Under the pieces are notes generated by a model, which did no database searches, was not told the origin of the DNA, and saw nothing but the letters and a program-made list of their open reading frames with translations. Positions 1 through 10,539 of a stretch of DNA of 64,000 bases are shown here, piece after piece. This DNA comes from Candidatus Methylopumilus sp. Lineage in GTDB: Bacteria > Pseudomonadota > Gammaproteobacteria > Burkholderiales > Methylophilaceae. A program made the position numbers and the translations under genes. The DNA lies in assembly GCA_009693175.1 (NCBI GenBank), contig SHXT01000002.1:24181-88180 (forward strand). The letters are read 5' to 3'. The number at the start of each line of letters is the position of its first letter. Position 1 is the stretch's first letter.

Positions 1-20
1 TTTAAGATAAACAATCAAAT

Positions 21-47
21 AAAAAACCGGCTTAGGCCGGTTTTTTA
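21..47 (-). terminator. Intrinsic terminator of the dusB-to-permease run
   Basis: CCGGC at 27-31 pairs with GCCGG at 36-40 around a TTAG loop, and A and T tracts flank the stem, so it could work in both directions. The permease stop codon (TTA on the plus strand, 32-34) lies in the loop, so the hairpin overlaps the 3' end of the coding region. It closes a run of seven closely packed minus-strand genes. Confidence 0.85.
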
Positions 48-1447
48 TTTAGATGACTATGTTTCATTGAGTATGCAAAGTAAAAAATAATACCAATAAA
101 TATCCAAATAAAAAATCTTCTCCATGTTTCAGCTGGTAAGAAAAACATAAGTGCTCCGCATGAAAAGATTCCTAAGAGTGGAATAAGCGGGTGCCATTTA
201 TTTTTAAAAGTAGATTTATTTTCCTTATGAAGTTTTCTTATAAAAATAACTCCCAATGAGACAATTACAAAAGCAGCCAATGTTCCGATATTAACAATCT
301 CAGCCAAAGTACCTAAAGGTATAAAACCGGCAATCGCAGATATTATTAATCCACATAAAATAATTACTCTTATAGGGGTGTTAGTAGTTTGATTTACTTC
401 ACTTAAAATATGAGGTAGTAATCCATCTCTACTCATAGCAAAAATAATTCTTGTTAATGCAAAATAAAGTACAAGCATGACGGTAGTGAGGCCGGCAATA
501 ACACCTGTAGCAACAAGTGCTGACGCGCCTTGAAAGCCTATTTTTTCAAGAGCATAAGCTACAGGTGAAGATACATTAAGCTCTTGATACGGAACAACAC
601 CAGTAAGAAGTGATGCGACGATAATATAAATTACAGTACAAAATGCAAGTGAGCCAATTATTCCTTTTGGCAGATCCCTTTGAGGATTGATAGCTTCTTC
701 AGCAGCTGTTGAAACTGCATCAAAACCTACATAAGCAAAAAAAACTAATGAGGCTCCCGCAAGAACACCAACTGTTTTTCCATCAGGCAATGTTGTAAAC
801 CAACCATAAGGCATAAAAGGATGCCAGTTAGCCGGATTGACATTAAAAATAGCAACTGAAATAAACAATGTAATAGTTAAGAGCTTTACAAACACCATTG
901 CAGCATTAAATTTAGCGCTTTGTTTAACACCAATAATAAGTAATGACATTATTATTAATATAATCACCATAGCTGGTAGATTGACGAATCCACCCAAAGA
1001 AGGTGCTTTTGTTAATGAGTCAGGTAAGCCAATATTCATAGCAGTTAATGTATTATTAAAATAACCTGACCATCCATTCGCCACTGCAGCAATCGACATA
1101 CCGTATTCCATAAGTAATATCCAGCCAATAATCCATGCAAAGAATTCACCAAATGCAACGTAGCTGTAACCATAAGCACTTCCGCAACCACCAACAGATG
1201 AAGAAAGCTCCGCATAAGACAGGGCAGCGAAAGCACATGCAAAACCAGAAACTACAAAAGATAGGATTACTGCAGGACCGGCTTGATTTGCAGCAGCAAT
1301 TCCAGTCAATACAAAAATACCTGTTCCTATAATGCAGCCCACACCAAGTAAAGTTAAATCTAGAGCGTCAAGACACTTTTTTAAATTTGCTGGATGTTTA
1401 TGGTGTATATGTTTTTTTCTAAAAATTTGTGCAAAAAAATTATTCAT
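32..1447 (-). CDS. APC-family amino acid permease (YfnA/CAT type)
   Basis: A 471-residue inner membrane protein with about 12 hydrophobic segments. The N-terminal part carries the APC signature [15 protein letters not shown] near residues 36-50, the sodium-independent substrate-binding segment of the cationic amino acid transporter/YfnA branch. It probably takes up amino acids with protons; the substrate cannot be read from sequence. Its ATG overlaps the end of hemF by 8 bases, so it is the last gene of the run. The short cytoplasmic N-terminus (rich in His and Lys) and full length match the family. Family is clear; substrate is not. Confidence 0.88.
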   Translation of the reverse strand: MNNFFAQIFRKKHIHHKHPANLKKCLDALDLTLLGVGCIIGTGIFVLTGIAAANQAGPAVILSFVVSGFACAFAALSYAELSSSVGGCGSAYGYSYVAFGEFFAWIIGWILLMEYGMSIAAVANGWSGYFNNTLTAMNIGLPDSLTKAPSLGGFVNLPAMVIILIIMSLLIIGVKQSAKFNAAMVFVKLLTITLFISVAIFNVNPANWHPFMPYGWFTTLPDGKTVGVLAGASLVFFAYVGFDAVSTAAEEAINPQRDLPKGIIGSLAFCTVIYIIVASLLTGVVPYQELNVSSPVAYALEKIGFQGASALVATGVIAGLTTVMLVLYFALTRIIFAMSRDGLLPHILSEVNQTTNTPIRVIILCGLIISAIAGFIPLGTLAEIVNIGTLAAFVIVSLGVIFIRKLHKENKSTFKNKWHPLIPLLGIFSCGALMFFLPAETWRRFFIWIFIGIIFYFAYSMKHSHLNKKPA

Positions 1448-2348
1448 AACTCAGCCAATCTTTGTTTGTTAAAAAGTGCGTATATAACTTTTCTTCTTTA
1501 CTTCCCATTTCTGGTTTCCAATCATATTTCCATTGAACCATCGGTGGCATTGATATTAAAATTGACTCAGCTCTCCCATTAGATTGCAAGCCAAATAGAG
1601 TACCACGATCAAATATTAAATTAAATTCTACATAACGACCACGTCTATAGAGCTGAAAATCTCTTTCTTTTTCTGTGTAATTAATATCTTTCCTTCTTTG
1701 AAGAATAGGTAAGTATGTATTTAAAAAAACGTCGCCTACTGATTTATTTAAATTAAAGGACTCATTAAAGCCCAAGTGATTAAAGTCATCATAAAAAATC
1801 CCTCCAATCCCTCTAGGTTCGTTACGATGTTTTAGATAAAAATACTCGTCGCAATTTTTTTTAAATTCTGGATAAAGTTTTGAATCGTATTGATCAAGCA
1901 TGGTTTTGAGAGTTTGGTGAAAGTGAATTGCATCTTCTTCAAAGCCATAATACGGGGTTAAATCCATACCGCCCCCAAACCACCAAATATCTTCAAGACC
2001 TTCCTTTTTTGCAATAAAAAATCTTACATTCATATGTACTGTAGGCGCATAAGGATTTTTAGGGTGTAGGACTAATGACAAGCCTATAGCCTCCCATTTT
2101 CTATCAGAAGCTTCTGGATGAGCAACACTTGCTGAACGAGGCAACTTATCGCCTAAAATATGAGAAAATCCAACGCCCGCTCTTTCAAATACATGACCAT
2201 TTTCTAATAGACAAGAAGTTCCACCACCACCTTCTTTTCGTTGCCATGAATCGTTAATGAAATTTTTCCCATCAACAATCTGAAGCGTTTCAACAATATT
2301 TGTTTGAAGATTATTAAAGTACTCAAAAACTATATTTGAATTAATCAT
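1440..2348 (-). CDS. hemF: Oxygen-dependent coproporphyrinogen III oxidase
   Basis: Converts coproporphyrinogen III to protoporphyrinogen IX with O2 in heme synthesis, cytoplasmic. The 302-residue length is standard. GGGGTS lies at 40-45 and the family signature [20 protein letters not shown] at 125-144, followed by the conserved [14 protein letters not shown] segment. It starts one base after tsaC and overlaps the permease at its end. The oxygen-dependent enzyme fits the aerobic aa3 oxidase cluster in this window, and hemJ at 45.6 kb would carry out the next step. Confidence 0.97.
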   Translation of the reverse strand: MINSNIVFEYFNNLQTNIVETLQIVDGKNFINDSWQRKEGGGGTSCLLENGHVFERAGVGFSHILGDKLPRSASVAHPEASDRKWEAIGLSLVLHPKNPYAPTVHMNVRFFIAKKEGLEDIWWFGGGMDLTPYYGFEEDAIHFHQTLKTMLDQYDSKLYPEFKKNCDEYFYLKHRNEPRGIGGIFYDDFNHLGFNESFNLNKSVGDVFLNTYLPILQRRKDINYTEKERDFQLYRRGRYVEFNLIFDRGTLFGLQSNGRAESILISMPPMVQWKYDWKPEMGSKEEKLYTHFLTNKDWLSYE

Positions 2349-2349
2349 A

Positions 2350-2892
2350 TTACTTTCTAATTATTTTCTTACTAATAAAATCTTGAATAGTTGTCGGTTT
2401 CTTTTCATTACCAATATTTCCTTCAATAATTTTTACCTTTTTTTTGAAAATATTTTTACACGCTCTTAATGTTTTAATGGATTGTTTATGGCTTAAGTTA
2501 GCACTTGTTGAAGTGATTGGGAAGTTAATTGAATTTAATAATTTTAAAGTACTTTTTACTTCAGGTAATCTTATAGCAATATTGTGCGTTTTGCCTTTTA
2601 ACCATGGAGGACAGTAATTAGATGCAGGGACCGTCCAAGTGTGAGGGCCAGGCCATACAGTTATCAATTCTTTTTTTTGTATTTCAGTGATATTTTTAAT
2701 ATAAGCATTAAAAAGATTTATTTTTGAACTAATTAAAATAAAACCTTTTGATCGAACTCTTTTTTTTAAGTATAGAATTTTTTCTATTGCACGTTTATTT
2801 TTTGGATCACAACCAAGTCCAAAACAAGATTCAGTAGGGTAGGCTATGATGCCACCTTGTTTTAAATATCGAATTAAGCGCTGATTAGCCAA
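2350..2892 (-). CDS. tsaC: Threonylcarbamoyl-AMP synthase (Sua5/YrdC/YciO family)
   Basis: Makes threonylcarbamoyl-AMP from threonine, bicarbonate and ATP for the t6A modification of ANN-decoding tRNAs. At 180 residues it is a single-domain YrdC/TsaC form without the Sua5 C-terminal domain. The N-terminal [13 protein letters not shown] (18-30) and the later [10 protein letters not shown] match the nucleotide-binding fold. It lies one base after purD. tsaB of the same pathway is at 27.7 kb, and tsaD and tsaE are not in the window. Confidence 0.93.
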   Translation of the reverse strand: MANQRLIRYLKQGGIIAYPTESCFGLGCDPKNKRAIEKILYLKKRVRSKGFILISSKINLFNAYIKNITEIQKKELITVWPGPHTWTVPASNYCPPWLKGKTHNIAIRLPEVKSTLKLLNSINFPITSTSANLSHKQSIKTLRACKNIFKKKVKIIEGNIGNEKKPTTIQDFISKKIIRK

Positions 2893-2893
2893 T

Positions 2894-4165
2894 TTAATTG
2901 TTATTTAATGCTTTATAACCTATATCTTTTCGATATTGAGCTCCGTTGAACTTGACGGTATTGATAACCTCATAGGCTTTAGATTGAGCTTCTTTTATAG
3001 AATTACCTAACGCTGTAACAGCCAAAACCCTTCCACCCGAGGTTAGAAGCTTATTGTTTTTAAATATCGTGCCTGCATGAAAAATATAACTGTCAGGGAT
3101 CAGGCGATCTTCAATATAGATTTCATCATTTAGTTTTGGATTTTCAGGATAGCCTGCTGAAGCTAAAACAACAGCTAATGCTGTTCTTGAGTCCCATTCA
3201 ATTTTTATTGAATTGAGTTGACCTAGTGCTGCGTTATAGAGGATCTCAAATAAATCACTTTTAAGTCTCATAAGAATAGGCTGAGTCTCAGGATCACCCA
3301 TACGACAATTGTATTCCAATGTTTTTACGTTACCATTTTTAGCGATAATTAATCCGGCGTAAAGAAAACCAGTAAATGGAATACCATCTTTAGCCATGCC
3401 ATGAATAGTAGGATGAATAATTTCATTTATGACTTTAGAGTAAACTTCCTCAGTTACCACGGGCGCAGGTGAGTAAGCTCCCATACCTCCCGTGTTAGGC
3501 CCTATGTCGCGATCAAGAAGTCTTTTATGATCTTGACTTGTAGCAAGCGGAAGAATTGTTTTTCCATCACATATCACCATAAAGCTTGCTTCTTCACCCT
3601 CAAGAAATTCCTCAATGACGACTTTAGCTCCTGCATCACCAAATTTATTATCTACAAGCATAAAGTTAATTGCATCATGAGCTTCTTTTTCTGTCATAGC
3701 TACTATGACGCCTTTTCCAGAAGCTAGCCCATCAGCTTTAATGACAATGGGAGCACCTTGTTCATTGATATACTGATGAGCTTCATCAGATGTTTTAAAT
3801 GTTTTATATTTTGCAGTGGGAATATTGTGTCTATACATAAAGTCTTTAGCAAAACCTTTAGAGCTTTCAAGCTGAGCAGCTCTCTGAGTAGGGCCAAAGA
3901 TATTTAATTTTTTAGATTTAAATAAATCAACAATACCTTTAGATAGAGGAAGTTCAGGGCCAATCACAGTTAAATCAATTGTTTCTTTAGTTGCGAAATC
4001 AGCAAGAAGGTTAATATTCGTAAGATCAATATTTTTGAATTTTGGATTTAGGTGAGTTCCACCGTTTCCTGGAGCAATAAAAATAGATTTAACTTTACTG
4101 CTTTGAGAAAGCTTCCATGCCATAGCATGTTCTCTTCCGCCACTCCCAATCACTAAAACTTTCAT
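2894..4165 (-). CDS. purD: Phosphoribosylamine-glycine ligase
   Basis: ATP-grasp enzyme joining glycine to phosphoribosylamine, step 2 of de novo purine synthesis. The 423-residue length is standard. The N-terminus MKVLVIGSGGREHAMAWKL is the typical GARS start, and the ATP-grasp core includes GPNTGGMGAYSPAPV and the metal-binding EYNCRMGDPETQ. It sits three bases after purH, so both purine genes are very likely cotranscribed and perhaps translationally coupled. Confidence 0.98.
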   Translation of the reverse strand: MKVLVIGSGGREHAMAWKLSQSSKVKSIFIAPGNGGTHLNPKFKNIDLTNINLLADFATKETIDLTVIGPELPLSKGIVDLFKSKKLNIFGPTQRAAQLESSKGFAKDFMYRHNIPTAKYKTFKTSDEAHQYINEQGAPIVIKADGLASGKGVIVAMTEKEAHDAINFMLVDNKFGDAGAKVVIEEFLEGEEASFMVICDGKTILPLATSQDHKRLLDRDIGPNTGGMGAYSPAPVVTEEVYSKVINEIIHPTIHGMAKDGIPFTGFLYAGLIIAKNGNVKTLEYNCRMGDPETQPILMRLKSDLFEILYNAALGQLNSIKIEWDSRTALAVVLASAGYPENPKLNDEIYIEDRLIPDSYIFHAGTIFKNNKLLTSGGRVLAVTALGNSIKEAQSKAYEVINTVKFNGAQYRKDIGYKALNNN

Positions 4166-4168
4166 AAG

Positions 4169-5728
4169 TTAATGCCTAAAGTGACGGTATCCGGTAAATA
4201 ACATTACAATCCCTAATTCGTCAGCAGCGGAAATAACTTCCTCATCTCTTAAGCTCCCACCTGGTTGAATAACACATTTCGCACCAGCGGCAGCGAGAAC
4301 GTCAATACCATCCCTAAACGGAAAAAAGGCATCTGAAGCTACCACTGAATTTGTTAAGTCTAAATTTACATTTTTGGCTTTAATCGAAGCAATTTTAGTA
4401 CTATCGACTCTACTCATCTGACCCGCGCCTATACCTAAAGTTTGATTGTTCTTGCAAAATACGATTGCATTTGATTTGACAAACTTAGCAACACGCCATG
4501 CAAAAAGCATGTCAGACATTTGCTCTTCATTTGGTTTGAGTTTAGATACGATTTTACAGTTATTAATATCTATATTAAAGTCATCAGGTGACTGCACTAA
4601 TAAACCGCCGCCAATTTTTTTTAATTCGATAGAATTAAAATTATTATCGAGAGCAACTTCTAATAATCGTATATTTGGTTTTGATTCAAAAATTTTAAGT
4701 GATTCACTGTCGTAAGATGGAGCAATCACAACTTCAACAAATTGTGTGATGATTTGAGTTGCAGTATTTTTATCTAATGGTACATTACATGCAATAATGC
4801 CGCCAAATGAAGATGTAGGGTCTGTTGAAAATGCTTTTTTGTAAGCATCTAAAAGATCTTTAGAGGATCCAACACCGCATGGATTAGCATGCTTAACAAT
4901 TACGCAAGATGGAAATTTAAAGCTTTTAACGCATTCCCAAGCAGTATCTGCATCATTTAAATTGTTATAAGAAAGTTCTTTGCCTTGTAATTGTTTAAAG
5001 CTTGCTAACGAGCCTATGTTAGAAATTTCATCCACATAAAAAGATGCACTTTGATGCGGATTTTCGCCGTAACGTAAATCTATTTTTTTATTAAAAGTGA
5101 GGTTAAGTTTATTTGGGTAAGCTAGATTTTTGTTTGTGTTTAGGCCATTAAGGTAATTTGAAATAGCTGAATCATAATTTGCGGTATGTTCAAAAGCTTT
5201 TTTAGCTAAACTAAATCTCAATTCTAGATTGATTGCACCATCATTTTTACTTAAGGTGTCTTCAATAATTTTGTAGTCTGCGACATCTGTAACAACTGCC
5301 ACACCATGATAATTTTTTGCTGACGATCTAATCATGGCTGGGCCACCAATATCGATGTTTTCAATAGCTTCAGATAATGGGCAATTTTCTTTAGATATAG
5401 TTGCTTCAAATGGATATAAGTTAACTACGACTAAGTCAATTAAAGGAATATTAGATTTGGTCATGATTTCTAGATGTTTGTCATTATCTCTTTTACCAAG
5501 AATGCCACCATGTATTTTTGGATGAAGTGTCTTGACTCTTCCGTCTAGCATTTCAGGAAATCCTGTGTAATCACTTACTTCAATTACAGGAATATTATTA
5601 TCTATAAATAATTTTGCTGTACCACAGGTTGAAAGAATTTCAATATTGTATTTAAGTAATACTTTGGCGAATTCGATGATGCCTTTTTTATTTGATACGC
5701 TTATAAGAGCTCGTTTTATTTTAATCAT
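4169..5728 (-). CDS. purH: Bifunctional AICAR formyltransferase / IMP cyclohydrolase
   Basis: Catalyses the last two steps of IMP synthesis. The 519-residue protein has the N-terminal methylglyoxal-synthase-like cyclohydrolase domain (about 1-145, with [14 protein letters not shown] at 126-139) and the C-terminal formyltransferase domain with KHANPCG at 279-285. It begins two bases after fis, in the dusB-fis-purH-purD order familiar in betaproteobacteria. Confidence 0.98.
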   Translation of the reverse strand: MIKIKRALISVSNKKGIIEFAKVLLKYNIEILSTCGTAKLFIDNNIPVIEVSDYTGFPEMLDGRVKTLHPKIHGGILGKRDNDKHLEIMTKSNIPLIDLVVVNLYPFEATISKENCPLSEAIENIDIGGPAMIRSSAKNYHGVAVVTDVADYKIIEDTLSKNDGAINLELRFSLAKKAFEHTANYDSAISNYLNGLNTNKNLAYPNKLNLTFNKKIDLRYGENPHQSASFYVDEISNIGSLASFKQLQGKELSYNNLNDADTAWECVKSFKFPSCVIVKHANPCGVGSSKDLLDAYKKAFSTDPTSSFGGIIACNVPLDKNTATQIITQFVEVVIAPSYDSESLKIFESKPNIRLLEVALDNNFNSIELKKIGGGLLVQSPDDFNIDINNCKIVSKLKPNEEQMSDMLFAWRVAKFVKSNAIVFCKNNQTLGIGAGQMSRVDSTKIASIKAKNVNLDLTNSVVASDAFFPFRDGIDVLAAAGAKCVIQPGGSLRDEEVISAADELGIVMLFTGYRHFRH

Positions 5729-5730
5729 GA

Positions 5731-5970
5731 CTAGATATCAATCTTATGTTGTTTTAATTTTTTTCTAAGAGTGTTTCTATTGAGACCAAGAATTTCTGCC
5801 GCCTTACTTTGGTTGCCTTTTGATATGCCCATAATGTAAGTTAATAGCGGCTTTTCAACCATGTTTACAACCATGTCATAAACATTGGTTGGATTTTCGC
5901 CATTTAAGTCTTTGAAGAACTGATCTAAGGACTGGTTTACACAATCAGGTATATCTGTTTTCTTTTCCAT
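5731..5970 (-). CDS. fis: Fis-family nucleoid-associated DNA-binding protein
   Basis: A 79-residue protein. Residues from about 50 to the end form the Fis/NtrC-type helix-turn-helix ([20 protein letters not shown]). The N-terminal half is shorter than enterobacterial Fis (98 residues), as is usual in betaproteobacteria. Its start overlaps the dusB stop by one base, the conserved dusB-fis arrangement. It probably acts as a growth-phase regulator and architectural protein; its position before purH may couple Fis supply to purine synthesis. Confidence 0.95.
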   Translation of the reverse strand: MEKKTDIPDCVNQSLDQFFKDLNGENPTNVYDMVVNMVEKPLLTYIMGISKGNQSKAAEILGLNRNTLRKKLKQHKIDI

Positions 5971-6980
5971 TAGGCTACCAACATTTCTTCTTCATACTTT
6001 ATATAAGGGGATTCAATCGAGAGAAAATTGAAATAATTTTCAATTGTTTTAATTTGTTCATCAACTGTTTCAATTGTATTCATATAGCGTCTAAAATTTG
6101 CAGAATTTTTTAATCTTTTCGTGTACCAGGAGATATGTTTTCTAGCAATTTTTAATCCTGCATTTTCGCCATAGAAGTCATAGAGTTCATTTACATGAGC
6201 AATCGTGATATTTTTTATTTCATCAATAGATGGATTATCTAAATGCTTTCCCGTTTTAAGATAATGATCGATTTCTCTAAAAATCCAAGGCTTACCTTGA
6301 GCTGCTCTGCCAATCATTACGCCATCTACACCGGTGTAATCTAAAACATATTTAGCTTTTTCGGGGGTTGTGATATCACCATTAGCAATCACAGGAATCT
6401 TTACTGACTGTTTTACTTTAGCAATGGTGTCGTACTCGGCATCGCCCATGTATAAACAAGCTCTTGTTCTGCCATGAATAGCTAATGCTTTAATGCCAAT
6501 ATCTTCAGCAATTTTTGCAATGTCTACAGCGTTACGATTGTTGGTGTTCCAACCAGTTCTTATTTTTAATGTGACAGGGACATCTACAGAGCTAACAACC
6601 GATGATAATATTTTTTGAACAAGCGGCTCATCTTTAAGAAGCGCTGATCCTGCCATTACATTACATATTTTTTTTGCAGGACATCCCATGTTGATATCAA
6701 TAATTTGCGCACCATGATCCACATTAAACTGTGCAGCTTCGGCCATCATTTTTGGATCGGCTCCTGCGATTTGAACTGAGATTGGATCAACTTCGCCCTC
6801 ATGATTAGCTCGACGAAGTGTTTTCTGACTTCCGTGTAGAAGTGAGTTTGATGTCACCATTTCGCTTACTGCCATACCAGCACCAAAGTTTTTGCAAAGC
6901 TGACGGAAAGGACGGTCTGTGACGCCTGCCATCGGAGCAACAACCAAATTGTTTTTAATGGAAATATAACCTATTTGCAC
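5970..6980 (-). CDS. dusB: tRNA-dihydrouridine synthase B
   Basis: FMN enzyme reducing uridine to dihydrouridine in the tRNA D-loop region. In 336 residues the TIM-barrel Dus core shows VVAPMAGVTDRPFR at 13-26, NMGCPAKKIC at 97-106 with the catalytic Cys100, and HGRTR and ANGDI further on. The start codon is GTG, and alignment with the family (start just before the APMAGVTD strand) supports it. It heads the dusB-fis-purH-purD-tsaC-hemF-permease run. Confidence 0.97.
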   Translation of the reverse strand: MQIGYISIKNNLVVAPMAGVTDRPFRQLCKNFGAGMAVSEMVTSNSLLHGSQKTLRRANHEGEVDPISVQIAGADPKMMAEAAQFNVDHGAQIIDINMGCPAKKICNVMAGSALLKDEPLVQKILSSVVSSVDVPVTLKIRTGWNTNNRNAVDIAKIAEDIGIKALAIHGRTRACLYMGDAEYDTIAKVKQSVKIPVIANGDITTPEKAKYVLDYTGVDGVMIGRAAQGKPWIFREIDHYLKTGKHLDNPSIDEIKNITIAHVNELYDFYGENAGLKIARKHISWYTKRLKNSANFRRYMNTIETVDEQIKTIENYFNFLSIESPYIKYEEEMLVA

Positions 6981-7003
6981 TATGTATATTTGTTTAGGGA
7001 AAG

Positions 7004-7022
7004 TTGCCTATTTTATAGGCAA
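7004..7022. promoter_or_regulatory. Hairpin in the CinA-like gene to dusB gap
   Basis: A perfect 8-bp inverted repeat, TTGCCTAT / ATAGGCAA, with a 3-base loop lies in the 72-base gap upstream of dusB. Neither strand has a T tract behind it, so it is not a classical terminator. It may be an operator, an RNA end-forming element or part of the dusB leader. Confidence 0.4.
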
Positions 7023-7052
7023 ATGACTATTTATAAAAGTAAAGTCTTAAAA

Positions 7053-7787
7053 TTACTTATGCCATAGGTAGCCTAAATGAACTATTTTCGCTTGTATTTC
7101 TTGAATGGCTTCATGAACTAATTTTGATTGGCCTTTAACTCCAAGCTCAATTGTCTTAACAGGTCTTAATTTAGGTAGGCTAAAAAGCTTAATTTCTGGA
7201 TATTTTTTTACAATACCATTCATTAAATCGATTAATTGACTTTCGCTTACATCATTAACCCAAATAGAAGCCTCAGCGAAATCATTTTGATTTAATAGGC
7301 CTTTATAGTATTCATTTAAGATCCATTCAACCATTGGCCAAGCCATTTCAGGAAATCCAGGTAGAAAATGATAATGTCTGATTTTGAATCCAGGTATTTT
7401 ATTAATTTCATTTGGAATTAATAATGCGCTATCTGGAATATCCGCCATTAAAATCCTCTTAGGGTAAGCGCCTTCACCAAATTGTACTTCAATTCTTTTA
7501 ACAGCTTCATCATTACGGATTAATTTCAAGTTAAATGCATCTGCAGCAGCCTGTCTTGTAAAGTCGTCAGGGGTAGCTCCAATGCCTCCGAAAGAAAAAA
7601 CAATTGTTTGAGGGTTTATTGACTCCTTGATTGATTGAATAATTTCATGTGAATCATCTTGAATATATTTAACCCAAGATAATAAAAGCCCATATTTTTT
7701 TAATGTTTTTTGTAGGTAATCAAAATGTTTATCTTGTCTTTTACCAGATAAAATCTCATCGCCAATAATTAGGGCCCCGAATTCCAT
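7053..7787 (-). CDS. CinA-like competence/damage-inducible molybdopterin-binding domain protein
   Basis: About 244 residues with the MoCF_biosynth/CinA N-terminal fold: FGALIIGDEILSGKRQDKHF at the start and GGIGATPDD in the middle. It lacks the C-terminal nicotinamide-nucleotide amidase domain of full CinA, so it is the stand-alone type, and its substrate is unknown. I chose the ATG at 7787 because family members begin M-x-FG-A-L-I-I-G-D; an ATG at 7802 would add MRHIK and overlap polA by 14 bases. It follows polA directly and is probably cotranscribed. Confidence 0.85.
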   Translation of the reverse strand: MEFGALIIGDEILSGKRQDKHFDYLQKTLKKYGLLLSWVKYIQDDSHEIIQSIKESINPQTIVFSFGGIGATPDDFTRQAAADAFNLKLIRNDEAVKRIEVQFGEGAYPKRILMADIPDSALLIPNEINKIPGFKIRHYHFLPGFPEMAWPMVEWILNEYYKGLLNQNDFAEASIWVNDVSESQLIDLMNGIVKKYPEIKLFSLPKLRPVKTIELGVKGQSKLVHEAIQEIQAKIVHLGYLWHK

Positions 7788-7788
7788 T

Positions 7789-10518
7789 TTAATGTGCCGC
7801 ATCCCAATTCAATCCAACACCAATATCCACAATAAGAGGGATATCAAGTTTTGCGACCCCTTCCATTAAAATGGGCAATTCTTTTTGTAAGATTTCAATT
7901 TCATTATTAGGAACTTCAAAAACAAGTTCATCATGTACTTGCATAATCATTTTAGTTTTTAAATTTTTATTCTTAGTAAGCCATTGATCAACTTCAATCA
8001 TAGCTAGTTTGATGAGATCAGCAGCTGTTCCTTGCATAGGCGCATTAATTGCGGCTCTTTCTGCTGCAGCTCTTCTAATACCATTTGAGCCATTAATTTC
8101 TGGAATCCATAATCGCCTTCCAAAAAAAGTTTCTACATAACCCTTATCTTTAGCGAATAATTTTGTGTCTTCCATATAGCACTTAACACCAGGGTATCTA
8201 GCAAAATAAGTTTCAATATAATTTGAGGCAGCACTTCTTTCGATTCCAAGTGATTTAGATAACCCAAACACACTCATTCCATATATCAATCCGAAATTAA
8301 TTACTTTGGCGTAGCGTCTTTGTTCTTGTGAAACGGCATTCAGATCACAATTAAAAATTTCAGCTGCGGTTGATTTATGAATGTCCTCATTATTCTTAAA
8401 TGCATCAAGTAACCTTTTATCTTGAGATAGATGTGCCATGATTCTTAGTTCTATTTGTGAGTAGTCAGCAGAGAGAATAGACAAATCTTGATTGGCAATG
8501 AATGCCTCTCTTATTTTTCTACCTTCTAATGTTCTAATTGGAATATTTTGTAAATTAGGATCCGAACTTGCAAGTCTTCCAGTAATTGCAACCGCTTGAT
8601 TGTAGCTTGTATGAATTCGTCCAGTACTTGGATTAATCATTTTTGGTAATTTATCTGTGTAGGTTGATTTCAGTTTAGATAAACTTCGATGTTCGAGTAA
8701 TAATTTTGGCAATGGATAATCAAGCGCCAATTCCTGAAGCACATCTTCATCTGTAGAAGGCGCACCTGAAGGTGTTTTCTTTAAAGGTTTGATACCTAAT
8801 TTATTAAATAAAATATCTTGTAGTTGTTTGGGAGATGCTAAATTAAAAGGCTGTCCAGCTAATTGGTAAGCTTCATCTTCAAGTAAGAGAATTTTTTTCC
8901 CAATTTCATGACTTTGGCCGTTTAATTTTTTGTCATCAATGAGCACACCATTCCTTTCAATTTTTAAAAGCACTTCAGAAGTAGGCATTTCAATTTTTTC
9001 GTAGATAAATTTGAGTGGCGCGTCGTTTTCAATCACAGGATTAAAAAATTGATTTAATTGCAATGTAATATCAGCATCTTCAGACGAATAATTAGATGCA
9101 ATATCAATATCTACTTCATTAAATTTAAGTTGGTTTACACCTTTGCCTGTAACCTCCTCATAGCTGACACAAGTGTGACCTAAATGCCTCAAGCTTAAAT
9201 TATCCATACCATGGCTTTGATGACTTTCAGTGACATAGCTTTGTAACATCGTATCATGCTGGATACCCTTAAGATGTATACCGTGATTTAAAAATACATG
9301 TGCATCATATTTTATGTTTTGCCCAATCTTTTTAATTTTTTCATCCTCTAAGATTGGTTTTAATAAGCTTAATGTATGATCAAGTGACAACTGATTAGCC
9401 ATGCCAGGATAATCATGTGCTAGAGGAATATAAGCAGCTTCGCCTGCAGTCACAGCCATTGATATACCTACAATTTTGGCCTGCATAGGATCAAGTGAGT
9501 TAGTTTCCGTATCAACGCACAAATAGTTTTTTTCTTTAACTTTTTCTAGCCAGCCATTTAATGAAGTCTCATCAAATATCGTGTCATATTTTATTTTAGA
9601 AATAAAATGGCTAGGTGATTTGATAGATACTTTTTCTTCGCTTACATTGCTCGAGTTATTTTTTTTTTGCTCACCATCTTTAATTTCATTGAGCCAATTC
9701 TTAAATTCAAATCTTTGATATAAATTTTCTAGTGTGGAATGATCTTGTGCTTTGGGTTTTAAATTATCCCAATTTTTGTCGATATCTAAATCACATCGAA
9801 TCGTAATAAGATCTTTTGCTTTTGGGATCCAATTCAATGCTTTCCTTAAATTTTCACCAACTACGCCAGAAAACTGAGAAGCATTACTGACAATATTATC
9901 AAGCGTTTGATATTCATTAAGCCATTTCAATGCAGTTTTAGGGCCCACTTTTTCAACGCCAGGCACGTTATCTGACGTATCTCCAATAAGCGTTAAGTAA
10001 TCAATGATTTGATTAGGCAATAGACCAAATTTATTTTTGACACCTTCAATGTCAAGCTTTTCATTGCTCATGGTATTAATTAAAATCACATGCTCATTTA
10101 CAAGCTGAGCTAAATCCTTGTCGCCTGTGGAGACCACTACATTAAATTGATGTTGAGTTGCCTCTTTACAGAGTGTCCCAATAACATCATCAGCCTCTAC
10201 ACCTTCTTTAATGATAATAGGCCAACCCATGGCTGTAATTGCTTCATGAAGAGGTTTAATTTGTGTTACTAGATCTTCAGGCATCGCTGATCGATTAGCC
10301 TTATATTCAGGATAAAGATCATTTCTGAAAGTTTTTCCTTTTGCATCAAAAACGCAAGCGCTATAATCAGAAGGGAATTCTTTATGGAGCTTTCTGAGCA
10401 TATTTAAGACACCGTAAATAGCTCCAGTAGGTTCTTGGTGACTATTTCTAAGGTCAGGCAGTCCATGAAATGCCCTGTAAAGATAAGAAGAACCATCAAC
10501 CAATAATAGTGTTTTCAT
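7789..10518 (-). CDS. polA: DNA polymerase I
   Basis: Repair and Okazaki-fragment maturation polymerase of 909 residues with three domains: a 5'-3' exonuclease (1 to about 285, with DVIGTL and TGDKDLAQLV), a 3'-5' exonuclease (about 310-510) and the polymerase. The proofreading residues look intact: DTET at 336-339, NIKYD at 401-405, YSSED at 477-481. The polymerase domain has the motif A segment ADYSQIELR and motif C MQVHDELVFE. It is divergent from the LOG gene at 10.5 kb with only a few bases between starts. Confidence 0.98.
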   Translation of the reverse strand: MKTLLLVDGSSYLYRAFHGLPDLRNSHQEPTGAIYGVLNMLRKLHKEFPSDYSACVFDAKGKTFRNDLYPEYKANRSAMPEDLVTQIKPLHEAITAMGWPIIIKEGVEADDVIGTLCKEATQHQFNVVVSTGDKDLAQLVNEHVILINTMSNEKLDIEGVKNKFGLLPNQIIDYLTLIGDTSDNVPGVEKVGPKTALKWLNEYQTLDNIVSNASQFSGVVGENLRKALNWIPKAKDLITIRCDLDIDKNWDNLKPKAQDHSTLENLYQRFEFKNWLNEIKDGEQKKNNSSNVSEEKVSIKSPSHFISKIKYDTIFDETSLNGWLEKVKEKNYLCVDTETNSLDPMQAKIVGISMAVTAGEAAYIPLAHDYPGMANQLSLDHTLSLLKPILEDEKIKKIGQNIKYDAHVFLNHGIHLKGIQHDTMLQSYVTESHQSHGMDNLSLRHLGHTCVSYEEVTGKGVNQLKFNEVDIDIASNYSSEDADITLQLNQFFNPVIENDAPLKFIYEKIEMPTSEVLLKIERNGVLIDDKKLNGQSHEIGKKILLLEDEAYQLAGQPFNLASPKQLQDILFNKLGIKPLKKTPSGAPSTDEDVLQELALDYPLPKLLLEHRSLSKLKSTYTDKLPKMINPSTGRIHTSYNQAVAITGRLASSDPNLQNIPIRTLEGRKIREAFIANQDLSILSADYSQIELRIMAHLSQDKRLLDAFKNNEDIHKSTAAEIFNCDLNAVSQEQRRYAKVINFGLIYGMSVFGLSKSLGIERSAASNYIETYFARYPGVKCYMEDTKLFAKDKGYVETFFGRRLWIPEINGSNGIRRAAAERAAINAPMQGTAADLIKLAMIEVDQWLTKNKNLKTKMIMQVHDELVFEVPNNEIEILQKELPILMEGVAKLDIPLIVDIGVGLNWDAAH

Positions 10519-10539
10519 TGTTTAACTTTGAAAGTTTTT

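Noticed and set aside
7004..7022. Terminator in the CinA-like gene to dusB gap
   Set aside because: The hairpin is perfect but no T tract follows on either strand, so I list it as a hairpin of unknown role.
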